Assembly: GCA_963931615.1 (NCBI GenBank) | Contig: OZ007032.1 | Span: forward strand, 2,542,001-2,606,000 | From: Coprenecus sp902388455 | GTDB taxonomy: Bacteria; Bacteroidota; Bacteroidia; Bacteroidales; UBA932 | Direction of reading: 5' to 3' | Length of the DNA: 64,000 bases | In this document: positions 16,637 through 25,428 of the stretch, in pieces | Position numbering within the stretch: position 1 is the first letter of the stretch | Layout: every line of letters begins with the position of its first letter | Position numbers and translations under genes: made by a program | The notes under the pieces: model-generated | Databases searched by the model: none | The model's input: only the letters and a program-made list of their open reading frames with translations | Told to the model about the DNA's origin: nothing

Positions 16637-17854
16637 ATGAATGTATTGTTTTTGACCATGTCTGCTGGAATAAGAAATGTGCAGGCGAGTGGTATTTACA
16701 CAGACTTGATGAGAAAGTTCAGAGAAAGTGGTCATGAGGTATATATAGTGTATCCTAACGAAAGGCGTTCAGGCAGACCTACAGAGTGTAATGATTTTGC
16801 CGGTATACATTTGCTGGGAGTGAAAACATTAAATGTCACTAAGGCCAATGTATTGGAAAAGGGAGTTGGTCAAGTGTTGTTGGAATATCAATTTAAGTCA
16901 GCCATAAAAAAATACTATAAAAATATCAAATTTGACCTGATATTATATTCAACCCCGCCAATTACTTTCACCAAGTTGATAGTTTATTTGAAGGGACGCA
17001 ATACATCAGCTGCTACATACCTCTTATTAAAAGATATATTCCCACAGAATGCCGTTGATCTAGGAATGTTGAAGAAGTCAGGTGTAAAAGGTGTGTTATA
17101 TAAAATGTTTCGGGCAAAGGAAAAAAAATTGTATGAAATTTCCGACTTCATAGGCTGCATGAGTCCTGCCAATGTTGATTATATTCTGAAAAATAATCCT
17201 GAAATTTCGAAAGATAAAGTAGAAGTTGCTCCAAATTCATATGATATACCAAAGCCTAATGAAGTACATGCAGATAGGAATGAAATTAGACGAAAATATG
17301 GTTTGCCGATAGATGTGCCTATTTTTATTTATGGAGGGAATATGGGTAAGCCGCAAGGCATACCATTCCTGATAAAGTGCATGGAGGCAGTAAAGGATAG
17401 GAATGATTGTCACTTTGTCATAGTTGGAGATGGAACGGAATATCCCCAACTGGAATATTTTGTAAAAAAGGATAGCCCCAAGTCTGTATCTTTATTCCGA
17501 AGTCTGCCTAAAAAGGATTATGATGCCCTAGCCGCAGCATGCGACGTTGGATTGATATTTCTTGATTACCGTTTTTCAGTTCCCAACTATCCCAGCCGTT
17601 TACTTCCGTATCTAATGGAAAAGAAGCCTATAATTGCAGTTACAGATCCTAATTGTGATACGGGTTCCATAGCAGAAGCCAATGGGTATGGTTTCTATTG
17701 CCCAAGTAATTCTGTAGACGAGTTTGTGAAAGTCGTGAACAAACTACTTGCTTCAGACATAAAGCGTATGGGGGAGAAAGGCTATCAGTTCTTTTTGAAT
17801 AATTATACAACCGATCATACATATCTCACCATTATCAAACATTTAAATAAGTAG
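16637..17854 (+). CDS. Glycosyltransferase, WbuB-like (probable L-FucNAc transferase)
   Basis: A 405-residue GT4-type protein. Features include the N-terminal M-N-V-L-F-L-T-M and Q-A-S-G-I-Y-T-D-L-M-R-K-F, a central V-A-P-N-S-Y-D hinge, and F-I-Y-G-G-N-M-G-K-P-Q-G-I (about residue 231-243) followed by Y-P-S-R-L-L-P-Y-L. WbuB-type transferases add L-FucNAc to the first sugar and are regularly found after capEFG/fnlABC, as here. AT-rich composition resumes at this gene. The substrate assignment comes from context. Confidence 0.82.
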   Translation: MNVLFLTMSAGIRNVQASGIYTDLMRKFRESGHEVYIVYPNERRSGRPTECNDFAGIHLLGVKTLNVTKANVLEKGVGQVLLEYQFKSAIKKYYKNIKFDLILYSTPPITFTKLIVYLKGRNTSAATYLLLKDIFPQNAVDLGMLKKSGVKGVLYKMFRAKEKKLYEISDFIGCMSPANVDYILKNNPEISKDKVEVAPNSYDIPKPNEVHADRNEIRRKYGLPIDVPIFIYGGNMGKPQGIPFLIKCMEAVKDRNDCHFVIVGDGTEYPQLEYFVKKDSPKSVSLFRSLPKKDYDALAAACDVGLIFLDYRFSVPNYPSRLLPYLMEKKPIIAVTDPNCDTGSIAEANGYGFYCPSNSVDEFVKVVNKLLASDIKRMGEKGYQFFLNNYTTDHTYLTIIKHLNK

Positions 17855-17857
17855 GTT

Positions 17858-18487
17858 ATGTATAAACATTTCTTTAAGCGGTTGATTGATTTTACGATTG
17901 CCCTCTGTGCACTTTTGGTAATATGGCCTTTTCTGCTAATTATTACAATTTGGCTGCATTTTGCGAATAAAGGAGCAGGAGCTTTCTTTACACAAGAAAG
18001 ACCGGGAAAGGACGGTAAGATTTTTAAAGTAATTAAATTTAAATCGATGACTGATGCACGAGATGAAAATGGTAAACTTTTGCCAGACGCTCAACGCATA
18101 ACAAAGGTGGGTTGGTTTTTACGAGCTACATCGTTAGATGAATTACCTCAATTATTTAATGTATTAAAAGGAGATATGTCTATAGTAGGGCCAAGGCCAC
18201 TGTTGCCACAATATCTTGGATACTATACTAAACGTGAATCTATTAGGCATACTGTTAGGCCGGGTGTGACAGGATGGGCGCAGGTCCATGGCAGAAACAA
18301 TGCCTCGTGGGATGAAAAATTAGAAAATGATGCGTGGTACGTTGAACATTTGTCATTGTTACTAGATATAAAAATATTATTCCTTACAATTAAAAATGTT
18401 GTTAGAAGTGAGGATGTGACCGTTGTGGTAAACCCCAATAAACTTGATGATGAAAGACGCCGTAATGGAAAGCATCTTGTAAAATAA
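17858..18487 (+). CDS. Initiating phosphoglycosyl transferase (PglC/WcaJ-like)
   Basis: A 209-residue monotopic-type protein with one N-terminal hydrophobic segment (about residues 10-33). Characteristic motifs are F-T-Q-E-R-P-G-K-D-G, F-K-V-I-K-F-K-S-M, the catalytic Asp-Glu pair in S-L-D-E-L-P-Q-L, I-V-G-P-R-P-L-L and R-P-G-V-T-G-W-A-Q-V. It transfers a sugar phosphate to undecaprenyl phosphate and so starts the repeat unit. Its length is that of the minimal PglC form, not the larger polytopic WcaJ. It lies 3 bases after the WbuB-like gene. Confidence 0.92.
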   Translation: MYKHFFKRLIDFTIALCALLVIWPFLLIITIWLHFANKGAGAFFTQERPGKDGKIFKVIKFKSMTDARDENGKLLPDAQRITKVGWFLRATSLDELPQLFNVLKGDMSIVGPRPLLPQYLGYYTKRESIRHTVRPGVTGWAQVHGRNNASWDEKLENDAWYVEHLSLLLDIKILFLTIKNVVRSEDVTVVVNPNKLDDERRRNGKHLVK

Positions 18488-18509
18488 ATTCGACATTATA
18501 AAACATACT

Positions 18510-19799
18510 ATGAATGAGAAATTACTGGTTCTTGGAAGTGACTATAACTCTATAAATGTAGTTAAGGAGGCAAAGAAAATAGGCATGTATGTAGTGGTGG
18601 CAGATTTAATGAATAGTTCCCCTACAAAAAATGCGGCAGATGAATCGTGGCTAATTAGCACTACAGATATAGATCTTTTAGAAAAAAAATGTAATGAAAT
18701 TGGCATTACTGCAATAATGTTTGGTGCAAGTGACTTTAATGTATCCCAAGCTAGAAAATTGTGTAAGAGGTTATCATTGCCTATATATTGCGACAATGAC
18801 TATACGTGGGAAGTTGCGCGTAATAAGCGTATGTTTAAGGATATTTGTAAAAAAGTGGGAGCACCTGTTGCTGAAGACTATTATCTGTCTGATCAACTGA
18901 CAAACGAGGAAATAGAAAAAGTTCAATTCCCTGTTGTTGTGAAGCCTTGCGACAAAAGTGGAAACAGAGGTATGAGTTACTGTAATAACGTTACGGAACT
19001 ACGCGCAGCATGGAAGGCTGCTAGACTTATATCGGATAACAATATAATTATTGAAAGAAGGCTTAATGGCCCCGAATTTAATGTTCATTACGTTATAGCT
19101 GATGGGGAAATGTCGTTGCTATATTTTAGTGCGACACATCATCAGCCTGGTGAGCTTGAAAATATTTATTCATTTAAATATACGACATCGGCTTACTTAA
19201 AGCAATATATATCAGAAGTAAATGATAAAGTTATTGATGTGTTTAAAAAGGCGGGATGTAAAGAAGGCATAGCGTGGGTTGATGTAATAAGGGATAAAGA
19301 TGGTAAATTTTATTGCCTTGAAATGGGTTATAGATTCGGTGGTGTAATGACATATATGCCATTTCAAGAAGTATCGGGATTCAATACGATTGGATGGATG
19401 CTGGATATAGCTAGAGGTATAAAACACAAGGTGATAGATCTTCCTCCGACTTTGAATAAACCATATAAGGGCATTGCGGCATCGTATCATCTTTTTTCAT
19501 CTACGTCTGGTGTAATTTCCTCAATTGATGGTCTTGACTATATTAAGGATATGGAAGGAGTATGGATCGATTGTCCGAAGCGTGAGGGAAGCGAGATAAG
19601 ATTATATGCCAATTCTGGTTTGATAGGAATCTATGGAAAGGATATTGATGATTTGTGCCTAAAAGTTAGTAGAATTAATTCAAAACTTGCAATAAGGAAT
19701 GATAAAGGGAATAACATGATTATTCTATTTACAGATGAGGAATCTGTTCGAAGAGAGTATTGGCAAGGAATCATTGAATTTGACAAATCGCAGTTATGA
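18510..19799 (+). CDS. ATP-grasp ligase, polysaccharide-associated
   Basis: A 429-residue protein. The pre-ATP-grasp part starts L-L-V-L-G-S-D-Y-N (residues 4-12). The ATP-grasp core (about 110-300) has P-V-V-V-K-P-C-D-K-S-G-N-R-G (the ATP-binding Lys and glycine-rich loop) and C-L-E-M-G-Y-R-F-G-G, where Glu/Arg bind metal and phosphate. Such enzymes join a carboxylate to an amine or thiol. In a capsule locus it may link an amino acid or other acid to an amino sugar (inference). Its stop overlaps the start of the decayed frame that follows (ATGA). Confidence 0.82.
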   Translation: MNEKLLVLGSDYNSINVVKEAKKIGMYVVVADLMNSSPTKNAADESWLISTTDIDLLEKKCNEIGITAIMFGASDFNVSQARKLCKRLSLPIYCDNDYTWEVARNKRMFKDICKKVGAPVAEDYYLSDQLTNEEIEKVQFPVVVKPCDKSGNRGMSYCNNVTELRAAWKAARLISDNNIIIERRLNGPEFNVHYVIADGEMSLLYFSATHHQPGELENIYSFKYTTSAYLKQYISEVNDKVIDVFKKAGCKEGIAWVDVIRDKDGKFYCLEMGYRFGGVMTYMPFQEVSGFNTIGWMLDIARGIKHKVIDLPPTLNKPYKGIAASYHLFSSTSGVISSIDGLDYIKDMEGVWIDCPKREGSEIRLYANSGLIGIYGKDIDDLCLKVSRINSKLAIRNDKGNNMIILFTDEESVRREYWQGIIEFDKSQL

Positions 19800-20714
19800 G
19801 TTTGATTTATGTTTTTTCAAAGAAGCTTTATCCTACCTATTCTCGTCAAAGATCACAAAGGGCTATGCACCATGTGCTTTAACCAATGAATTTAGTCCTG
19901 GTTTGGCATGGTTTAAAATATTTCTCCTAATAATAAGAAAGATTATCTAAAAGATATTTGTATTAATAAAAATACGCCTTATAACTCTCAGGAATATTCA
20001 CATTTAATATTAAAAATGTTAGTTCAAATGTTTTCTTTCAAAATGTTATTCAGAACTTTATAATGGTATTATAACAAATCTTGATTCTTGGCCTGATGAT
20101 ATTGAAAAGTATAATGCAGTATAAGTCTTGTAATTAGTAAAAATGAAAGTTGTCGTATTAAAAATGAAGGGAGAGCTGGAATCGAATTTTATTCTCTTAG
20201 TGATTTAAATGAAGATAAGTATAGCATTAGGTATACTGCAAAAGAAATATCAAAAAACTCAGTTACATGGATAATTACTTGATATCAGAGTATATCTATC
20301 AGTGCAAAGAATATCGCGCGTTGTATGCCAGAACTGCATATTCCATACGCATTCAGACGTATATCGCAAATGGAAATGTGAAGCCAGTGCTCGCTTTTAT
20401 TCGTTATGTGAGTTAGCAGTACCATATTCTATCAGTAGGTCATGTTACATCCTTGTAGTAGAATCACGTCTGCCATTGATACAGATTCAGGCATCCCCAA
20501 AATCTCTGTTACCGATGATGCTCTGGGAATTGTTAAAAGATACAATCTTATCCAGATACAGGTGGAAATTAAAATATCAAGGTGCCTAATTGGGATTTAA
20601 TAATAAGTGTTTTGTTGCAAATGCACAAGTCGATTCCTGTTAAAATGACTTGGCGGAGGTGTTATTGTTATAGATGAAGGATTTAGAATAATTGAAGTTA
20701 ATACTTTCTCAGGG
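19796..20714 (+). pseudogene. Decayed reading frames, probably including a second ATP-grasp gene
   Basis: No frame stays open for more than about 95 codons, although the DNA reads as protein in pieces. One piece is Y-N-G-I-I-T-N-L-D-S-W-P-D-D-I-E, another I-P-Y-A-F-R-R-I-S, and the last is G-G-V-I-V-I-D-E-G-F-R-I-I-E-V-N-T-F. The last piece looks like the metal-binding end of an ATP-grasp domain (acidic residue, I-I-E-V-N) and runs in frame into the PLP enzyme that follows. Several single-base frameshifts and stops separate the pieces. The ATG overlapping the preceding stop suggests a once-coupled gene. ATP-grasp identity is likely only for the last part. Confidence 0.6.
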
Positions 20715-21734
20715 TTGAATGCTGTGGAAATAAGTGGTGGAATTTTATCAGATACTCAACTTGCAAATATTTTTTGGAATTATTCAGGTAGGAATCATCA
20801 ATATATTAACATGGATACGATAATACAGAAATTGGGCGAGTTCTATGGTAATCATCTATTCATTAAACGAGAGGATTTAATTCCGTTTTCGTTTGGAGGA
20901 AACAAAGCTCGCAAAGCAAAACTTTTTTTCGAAGATTTTGAGAACGGAGATTTCAACTGTATTGTAACTTATGGCAGTAGTTCATCTAATCATTGTAGAA
21001 TAATAGCAAACATATGTGCATCGCGTAAAATACCATGTTACATAATTAGTCCGTTAGAAATTTATAAAGAAACATTTAATAGTAAATTGATTGAGATTAC
21101 AGGTGGCAATATTACAATAGTTCCAGTAAGAGATGTGTCTGAAACAATTGATGAAAAATTAGCAGAATTGAAGAGTTTAGGCTATAGTCCATATTTTATA
21201 CCAGGTGGGGGGCATGGTAACATAGGAACTAGGGCTTATGTCAAATGCTATGAAGAGATAATGCATTATGATATTAAATTTGATTACATCTTCTTTGCTT
21301 CTGGTACAGGAACAACACAAGCGGGTTTGGTCGTCGGAAGCCTATTGAACTCGGGGAAAGAGAATATCGTAGGAATAAGCATCGCTCGTAAAAATCCCTA
21401 TGGTAGGACGGTCATTATTGACAGTGTGTATGAGTATTTGGCAAAAGAAAAAATCCTGCATGGGGATGTTAAAAACTCAGTTGTTTTTGTTGATGATTAT
21501 GTAGGAGATGGGTATGGAAAAACTCAAGAAACTATAAAAAATACTATTTTGTTCGTGTTTAAAATGTATGGTATTCCATTGGATGCTACATATACAGGCA
21601 AGGCATTTTACGGAATGAAAGAATATATCAGGTCGAATAATATAGTGAACTCAAATATTTTATTTATTCATACAGGAGGGACTCCGTTGTTTTTTGATTT
21701 TTTAAGTAATTTAGATGTATCAAATGAACAATAA
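20715..21734 (+). CDS. PLP-dependent enzyme, ACC deaminase/D-cysteine desulfhydrase family
   Basis: A fold-type II PLP enzyme of up to 339 residues. I-K-R-E-D-L-I-P-F-S-F-G-G-N-K-A-R-K-A contains the Schiff-base Lys (residue 64 counted from 20715). S-S-N-H-C-R and G-G-G-H-G-N-I-G-T-R-A-Y (substrate loop) follow, and the C-terminus has F-I-H-T-G-G-T-P. The true start is unclear: the frame is continuous with the decayed ATP-grasp tail upstream, 20715 is a TTG, and an ATG at 20811 gives 307 residues. Substrates in this family are small amino acids; in this locus it may make or remodel one for sugar decoration (inference). Confidence 0.8.
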   Translation: MNAVEISGGILSDTQLANIFWNYSGRNHQYINMDTIIQKLGEFYGNHLFIKREDLIPFSFGGNKARKAKLFFEDFENGDFNCIVTYGSSSSNHCRIIANICASRKIPCYIISPLEIYKETFNSKLIEITGGNITIVPVRDVSETIDEKLAELKSLGYSPYFIPGGGHGNIGTRAYVKCYEEIMHYDIKFDYIFFASGTGTTQAGLVVGSLLNSGKENIVGISIARKNPYGRTVIIDSVYEYLAKEKILHGDVKNSVVFVDDYVGDGYGKTQETIKNTILFVFKMYGIPLDATYTGKAFYGMKEYIRSNNIVNSNILFIHTGGTPLFFDFLSNLDVSNEQ

Positions 21735-22209
21735 GGGAATCACAAATTTTTACACAATAGTCTGGCTTATTTTGAATTTAAAGCTAGATTGTCTAACTAT
21801 ATGTAAAATGACTTTCATTACAAGCGGCTGTTATCAAGGATGATAAGAGAAAATTTAGATTTTGTAAAAGGTATTTATACCCCAATATACCAAATTTAAA
21901 GTTACAGGATATGCCACAATAATTAGAGAGGGGGGCGATTCTTTTTTAGTCAAAGAGATGATTTGATAATATGTAATGTGTGAGACGAATCACAAATAGG
22001 GAAAGGTTTGTCAAATGACCTGATACGTGCAGTTCTCGAACATTTAATTACAAGAAATAAAAATACCTATGCATATGTGCGGCACAACAATCCAACATCT
22101 ATTAAAGTTTTAAAAAAATAGTTTTGTTAAAGTATGTAATGCGATGACAATAGGAATGCTACACAAAGTGAATGAAGATCCTAATGGTAGGTTAGGTATT
22201 TATAAATAA
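21724..22209 (+). pseudogene. Broken GNAT-type acetyltransferase gene
   Basis: The 500 bases after the PLP enzyme have no intact gene, but successive frames give an acetyltransferase-like protein. An ATG overlaps the preceding stop; then come R-D-D-L-I-I-C-N-V, G-K-G-L-S-N-D-L-I-R-A-V-L-E (acetyl-CoA loop and helix), Y-A-Y-V-R-H-N-N-P-T-S-I-K-V-L-K-K and a final V-K-V-C-N-A-M-T-I-G-M-L. The N-N-x-x-S-I-x-x-x-x-K pattern is typical of GNAT enzymes. At least three frameshifts or stops interrupt it. Confidence 0.7.
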
Positions 22210-22234
22210 ACTAATACTAAGTGATTATTGAAAT

Positions 22235-23242
22235 ATGAATGTCTTATTTACATGTGCAGGCAGACGTACATATCTGCTAAAGTATTTCAGAGAGAATCTT
22301 TCTGAAGACGATAAGATCGTAGCGACAGATATGCAGCTTTCAGCTCCGGCGCTCCAGGCTGCTGATATAAAACTGCAAGTTCCTGCCGTATATGATCCGG
22401 ATTATATCAATATTACTCTCCGTATTTGTAAAGAGTATAAAATTGATGCACTTTTTTCTCTTAATGATCTCGAGTTGCCGATTCTTGCAGAAAACAAGGA
22501 TAGATTTGAGAAGATTGGAGTAAAGGTGGTAGTGAGTGATCCAAAGGTTATAGACATTGCATTTGATAAGTATAAAACAGCAAAGTGGGTAGAATCAATC
22601 GGGCTATTGGCTCCTAAAACTTTTGTGCGTCTGGAAGATGTTAAGAAGGCATTGTCTACTGGAGAAGTAGAATTCCCTCTTTTTATGAAGCCACGCTGGG
22701 GATCTGGTTCTATTGGGCTTGAAAGTATCTCGGATATGGATGAATTGGATACCTACTATAGACTTTTGATGAAGAAAATAAAGAGGACTATACTGGCAAA
22801 GGCGTCTGTGGGGGATGAGTATATCATGATACAAGAAAAATTGACAGGCAGTGAATATGGACTTGATGTAATGAATGATTTATATGGTAAAAATGTTGGA
22901 GTAAGTGTAAAGCAAAAGCTTGCTATGCGGTCTGGGGAGACAGATAAAGCGATTACCGTGGATCTTCCGGTTGTCCGTGAGATTGGATATAGGATTGGGC
23001 AAGCTCTCGGCCACATAGGGAATTTGGATGTTGATGTTATGCAGAGGGCTGACGGTGCATATTGTGTACTTGAACTTAATCCCCGGTTTGGAGGAGGTTT
23101 CCCATTCAGTTATGAAGCAGGAGTGAACTTTCCAAAAGTTCTTATACAATGGATAAAAAATGAAGTGGTAGACATTTCTCTCCTATGTCCTGAGTATGGT
23201 AGAATGTTCGCTAAAAATGATTATTTGGTAGAAATAAAATAA
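22235..23242 (+). CDS. ATP-grasp protein, carbamoyl-phosphate-synthase-like
   Basis: A 335-residue protein with N-terminal M-N-V-L-F-T-C-A-G-R-R, a pre-ATP-grasp domain to about residue 100 and an ATP-grasp core. Key elements are F-P-L-F-M-K-P-R-W-G-S-G-S-I-G (Lys and loop, about 148-162), I-M-I-Q-E-K-L-T-G-S-E-Y-G-L-D-V and C-V-L-E-L-N-P-R-F-G-G-G-F. These proteins are frequent in Bacteroidota capsule loci just before an aminotransferase; the product is not known. It ends one base before the aminotransferase start, indicating coexpression. Confidence 0.85.
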   Translation: MNVLFTCAGRRTYLLKYFRENLSEDDKIVATDMQLSAPALQAADIKLQVPAVYDPDYINITLRICKEYKIDALFSLNDLELPILAENKDRFEKIGVKVVVSDPKVIDIAFDKYKTAKWVESIGLLAPKTFVRLEDVKKALSTGEVEFPLFMKPRWGSGSIGLESISDMDELDTYYRLLMKKIKRTILAKASVGDEYIMIQEKLTGSEYGLDVMNDLYGKNVGVSVKQKLAMRSGETDKAITVDLPVVREIGYRIGQALGHIGNLDVDVMQRADGAYCVLELNPRFGGGFPFSYEAGVNFPKVLIQWIKNEVVDISLLCPEYGRMFAKNDYLVEIK

Positions 23243-23243
23243 T

Positions 23244-24497
23244 ATGCCTGAAGTTAAAAAAAGAATTTACCTCTGTCTCGCTCACATGAGCGGCAGGGAG
23301 CAGGCCTTCATTCAGGAGGCTTTTGATACCAATTGGGTTGTGCCTCTGGGACCCAATGTCAACGGATTCGAGGAGGATCTGAAGCAGTTTGTCGGAGGTG
23401 ACCGTGAGGTGGTGGCTCTGTCGTCGGGTACGGCGGCTGTGCATCTGGCTCTGATAGCCTGCGGTGTGCATCCCGGGGATGAGGTGATGGTACAGAGCTT
23501 TACTTTCTGCGCTTCGTCGCATCCTGTGACCTATCTGGGTGCCACTCCGGTGTTTGTGGATTCGGAGAAGGAGTCCTGGAACATGGATCCGGCCCTGCTG
23601 GAGGAGGCCATCAAGGACCGTATCGCCAAGACGGGCAAGACCCCCAAGGCCATCATTCCGGTGGCTCTGTATGGCATGCCCTACAATATCGAGGAGATCC
23701 TCAAAGTGGCCGGCCGCTACAGTATCCCGGTCATCGAGGATGCGGCCGAGGGCTTCGGCTCCAGGTTTGACGGCAAGGTGCTGGGCACTTTCGGACGTTA
23801 CGGCGTGCTGTCTTTCAACGGCAACAAGATGATCACCACTTCAGGCGGTGGTGCGCTGGTATGTCCTGACGCAGCTGCCAAGAACGAGATCATGTTCTAT
23901 GCCACGCAGGCCCGCGAGGCCTATCCCTACTACCAGCACGAGCGTATAGGGTACAATTACCGTATGTCCAATATCTGCGCTGGCATAGGCCGAGGCCAGA
24001 TGACCATAGTGGACGAGCACATAGCCCATCACAGGCACATGTTCACATTATACAAGGAACTGCTGAAGGATGTGGACGGCATCACAGTCCACGGCAATCC
24101 TTCTCCCCGCTATGACAGCAATTTCTGGCTCAACACTGTGACGGTCGATCCGAAGCTGAAAGTCAAGGGAGAGGAGAATGCTTACCGCAATGCCATCCGC
24201 GGTGCTGTGGGAGGCGCTGCCGGCGTGACCCATGCTGCCGATTCCACCCACACTGACTGCGAGCCCAATACCAACATCGAGGCTCTGCGTATCGGTCTCG
24301 ATGCTCTCGGCATAGAGTCCCGTCCCCTGTGGAAGCCGATGCACCGCCAGCCGGTGTACTCCTCTTGCCCTGCCTATACCAACGGCGTGAGTGAGTCCCT
24401 CTTCAAGGTAGGCCTTTGCCTCCCCAGCGGTCCCTGCGTGACCGACGAAGATGCCCGCTACATCGTCGACTCGATCAAGAGCCTGATCATAGGATAG
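23244..24497 (+). CDS. DegT/DnrJ/EryC1/StrS aminotransferase
   Basis: A 417-residue sugar aminotransferase. It has A-L-S-S-G-T-A-A-V-H-L-A-L (cofactor phosphate loop, about 58-70), V-I-E-D-A-A-E-G-F-G-S, and the PLP lysine Lys195 in S-F-N-G-N-K-M-I-T-T-S-G-G-G. It transfers an amino group to a keto sugar nucleotide, as WcfR or PglE do for the AATGal-type first sugar of capsules. It is GC-rich with codon use close to the chromosome, unlike the AT-rich genes before it, and is the last gene of the locus. The second half has a longer segment than many family members (about 300-345). Confidence 0.9.
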   Translation: MPEVKKRIYLCLAHMSGREQAFIQEAFDTNWVVPLGPNVNGFEEDLKQFVGGDREVVALSSGTAAVHLALIACGVHPGDEVMVQSFTFCASSHPVTYLGATPVFVDSEKESWNMDPALLEEAIKDRIAKTGKTPKAIIPVALYGMPYNIEEILKVAGRYSIPVIEDAAEGFGSRFDGKVLGTFGRYGVLSFNGNKMITTSGGGALVCPDAAAKNEIMFYATQAREAYPYYQHERIGYNYRMSNICAGIGRGQMTIVDEHIAHHRHMFTLYKELLKDVDGITVHGNPSPRYDSNFWLNTVTVDPKLKVKGEENAYRNAIRGAVGGAAGVTHAADSTHTDCEPNTNIEALRIGLDALGIESRPLWKPMHRQPVYSSCPAYTNGVSESLFKVGLCLPSGPCVTDEDARYIVDSIKSLIIG

Positions 24498-24561
24498 TGC
24501 TCACACCTTTTTCATAAAGAGTGAGTTTATCATAGGGATTGTATCTGATTTTTATTGAATG

Positions 24562-24600
24562 TATCCAGATGGTCGTAGGCTATCTGGATATATTCGTTTT
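24562..24600 (+). terminator. Terminator at the end of the capsule locus
   Basis: A 9-bp stem TATCCAGAT / ATCTGGATA (24562-24570 with 24582-24590), an 11-base loop, then a T-rich run. Confidence 0.7.
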
Positions 24601-24626
24601 TGAAGAGGTTGTTTTTACGGTCGGAG

Positions 24627-24656
24627 TGTTTCGCATAGAATTTTATTCTATATTTG
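24627..24656 (+). promoter_or_regulatory. Promoter of the TIGR04255-like trio
   Basis: A -7 box TATATTTG at 24649-24656 with a T-rich TGTTT near the -33 position. It lies 20 bases before the first start codon and after the capsule terminator, so the trio is an independent unit. Confidence 0.65.
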
Positions 24657-24675
24657 CACAAAATACTGCTTCATT

Positions 24676-25428
24676 ATGAATATCGTAAACCCATATAACG
24701 AATTGGAACATATAGTCTATAAAAGGACTTTCCTGAGAAACGTACAAGTAGTATTAGATTTCAATTCGTGTGACGATATACTATTAAACGACCAGCAGTT
24801 CAAAGACTTTGTCGCTAAGTATTTTGAAACCAAGGTTCCTTCCGAAGGTCCGTCCCGACTCTCGAGTGTCGAGATATGTGATGATAATGCTCAGGTAAGG
24901 TTTGTACTTTCAGAAAAAAGTGCAAAAGTGGATGTAGGCCATAAATTTTATAATTCTTTTGCACAGACGATGTATCCTTTGGTCACGAAGCTATGTGCTT
25001 ATATTGAACAGATTTGTAAGACGTCTCATATAGCGAACTTGACTATCAGAAAAAGCAACTTGTGGCATCTGAGAACTGAAGAAGATATTAAAAATGTCTA
25101 CTCATCAGCACTCAGATATACGTTCCGTGAGCAACATGTAGAAGATATGGCATCTATGATATTCCCGAACCAAATGCCTTTTAAGGTAAGTAAAGAGGGA
25201 CGTTTGCGATTCAGTGGAGGGGGTATGACGACGTTGATATCTGCTGAAGTTAAAAATGCTCATGAAGCCTATTTTACTCTTGATTTCAATGCATCTACTC
25301 AGGATATCAATGTAGACGATGCTTTCGATGCTCTGGGAAAACTCAATGAGATTGTTTACTGTGCATTTCATGATATTGTTTCCAAGAATGTATTGGAACT
25401 TATGAAGAACAATGGAACTGGAAGATGA
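24676..25428 (+). CDS. TIGR04255-family-like protein, gene 1 of a three-gene unit
   Basis: A 250-residue soluble protein without signal peptide. The overall plan resembles the sporadically distributed TIGR04255 family: an N-terminal strand/helix part, a central strand region, and a C-terminal L-x-x-L-N-E-I-V-Y-C-A-F-H-D-I-V-S helix (about 222-245). Members have no proven function and occur in accessory DNA of many phyla. The next gene overlaps its end by 4 bases (ATGA), so translation is probably coupled. The family match is by memory of pattern, so moderate. Confidence 0.62.
   Translation: MNIVNPYNELEHIVYKRTFLRNVQVVLDFNSCDDILLNDQQFKDFVAKYFETKVPSEGPSRLSSVEICDDNAQVRFVLSEKSAKVDVGHKFYNSFAQTMYPLVTKLCAYIEQICKTSHIANLTIRKSNLWHLRTEEDIKNVYSSALRYTFREQHVEDMASMIFPNQMPFKVSKEGRLRFSGGGMTTLISAEVKNAHEAYFTLDFNASTQDINVDDAFDALGKLNEIVYCAFHDIVSKNVLELMKNNGTGR

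Noticed and set aside
20302..20589. 95-codon frame as an independent gene
   Set aside because: It lies inside the decayed ATP-grasp region and only part of it reads like protein in this frame; included in the pseudogene.
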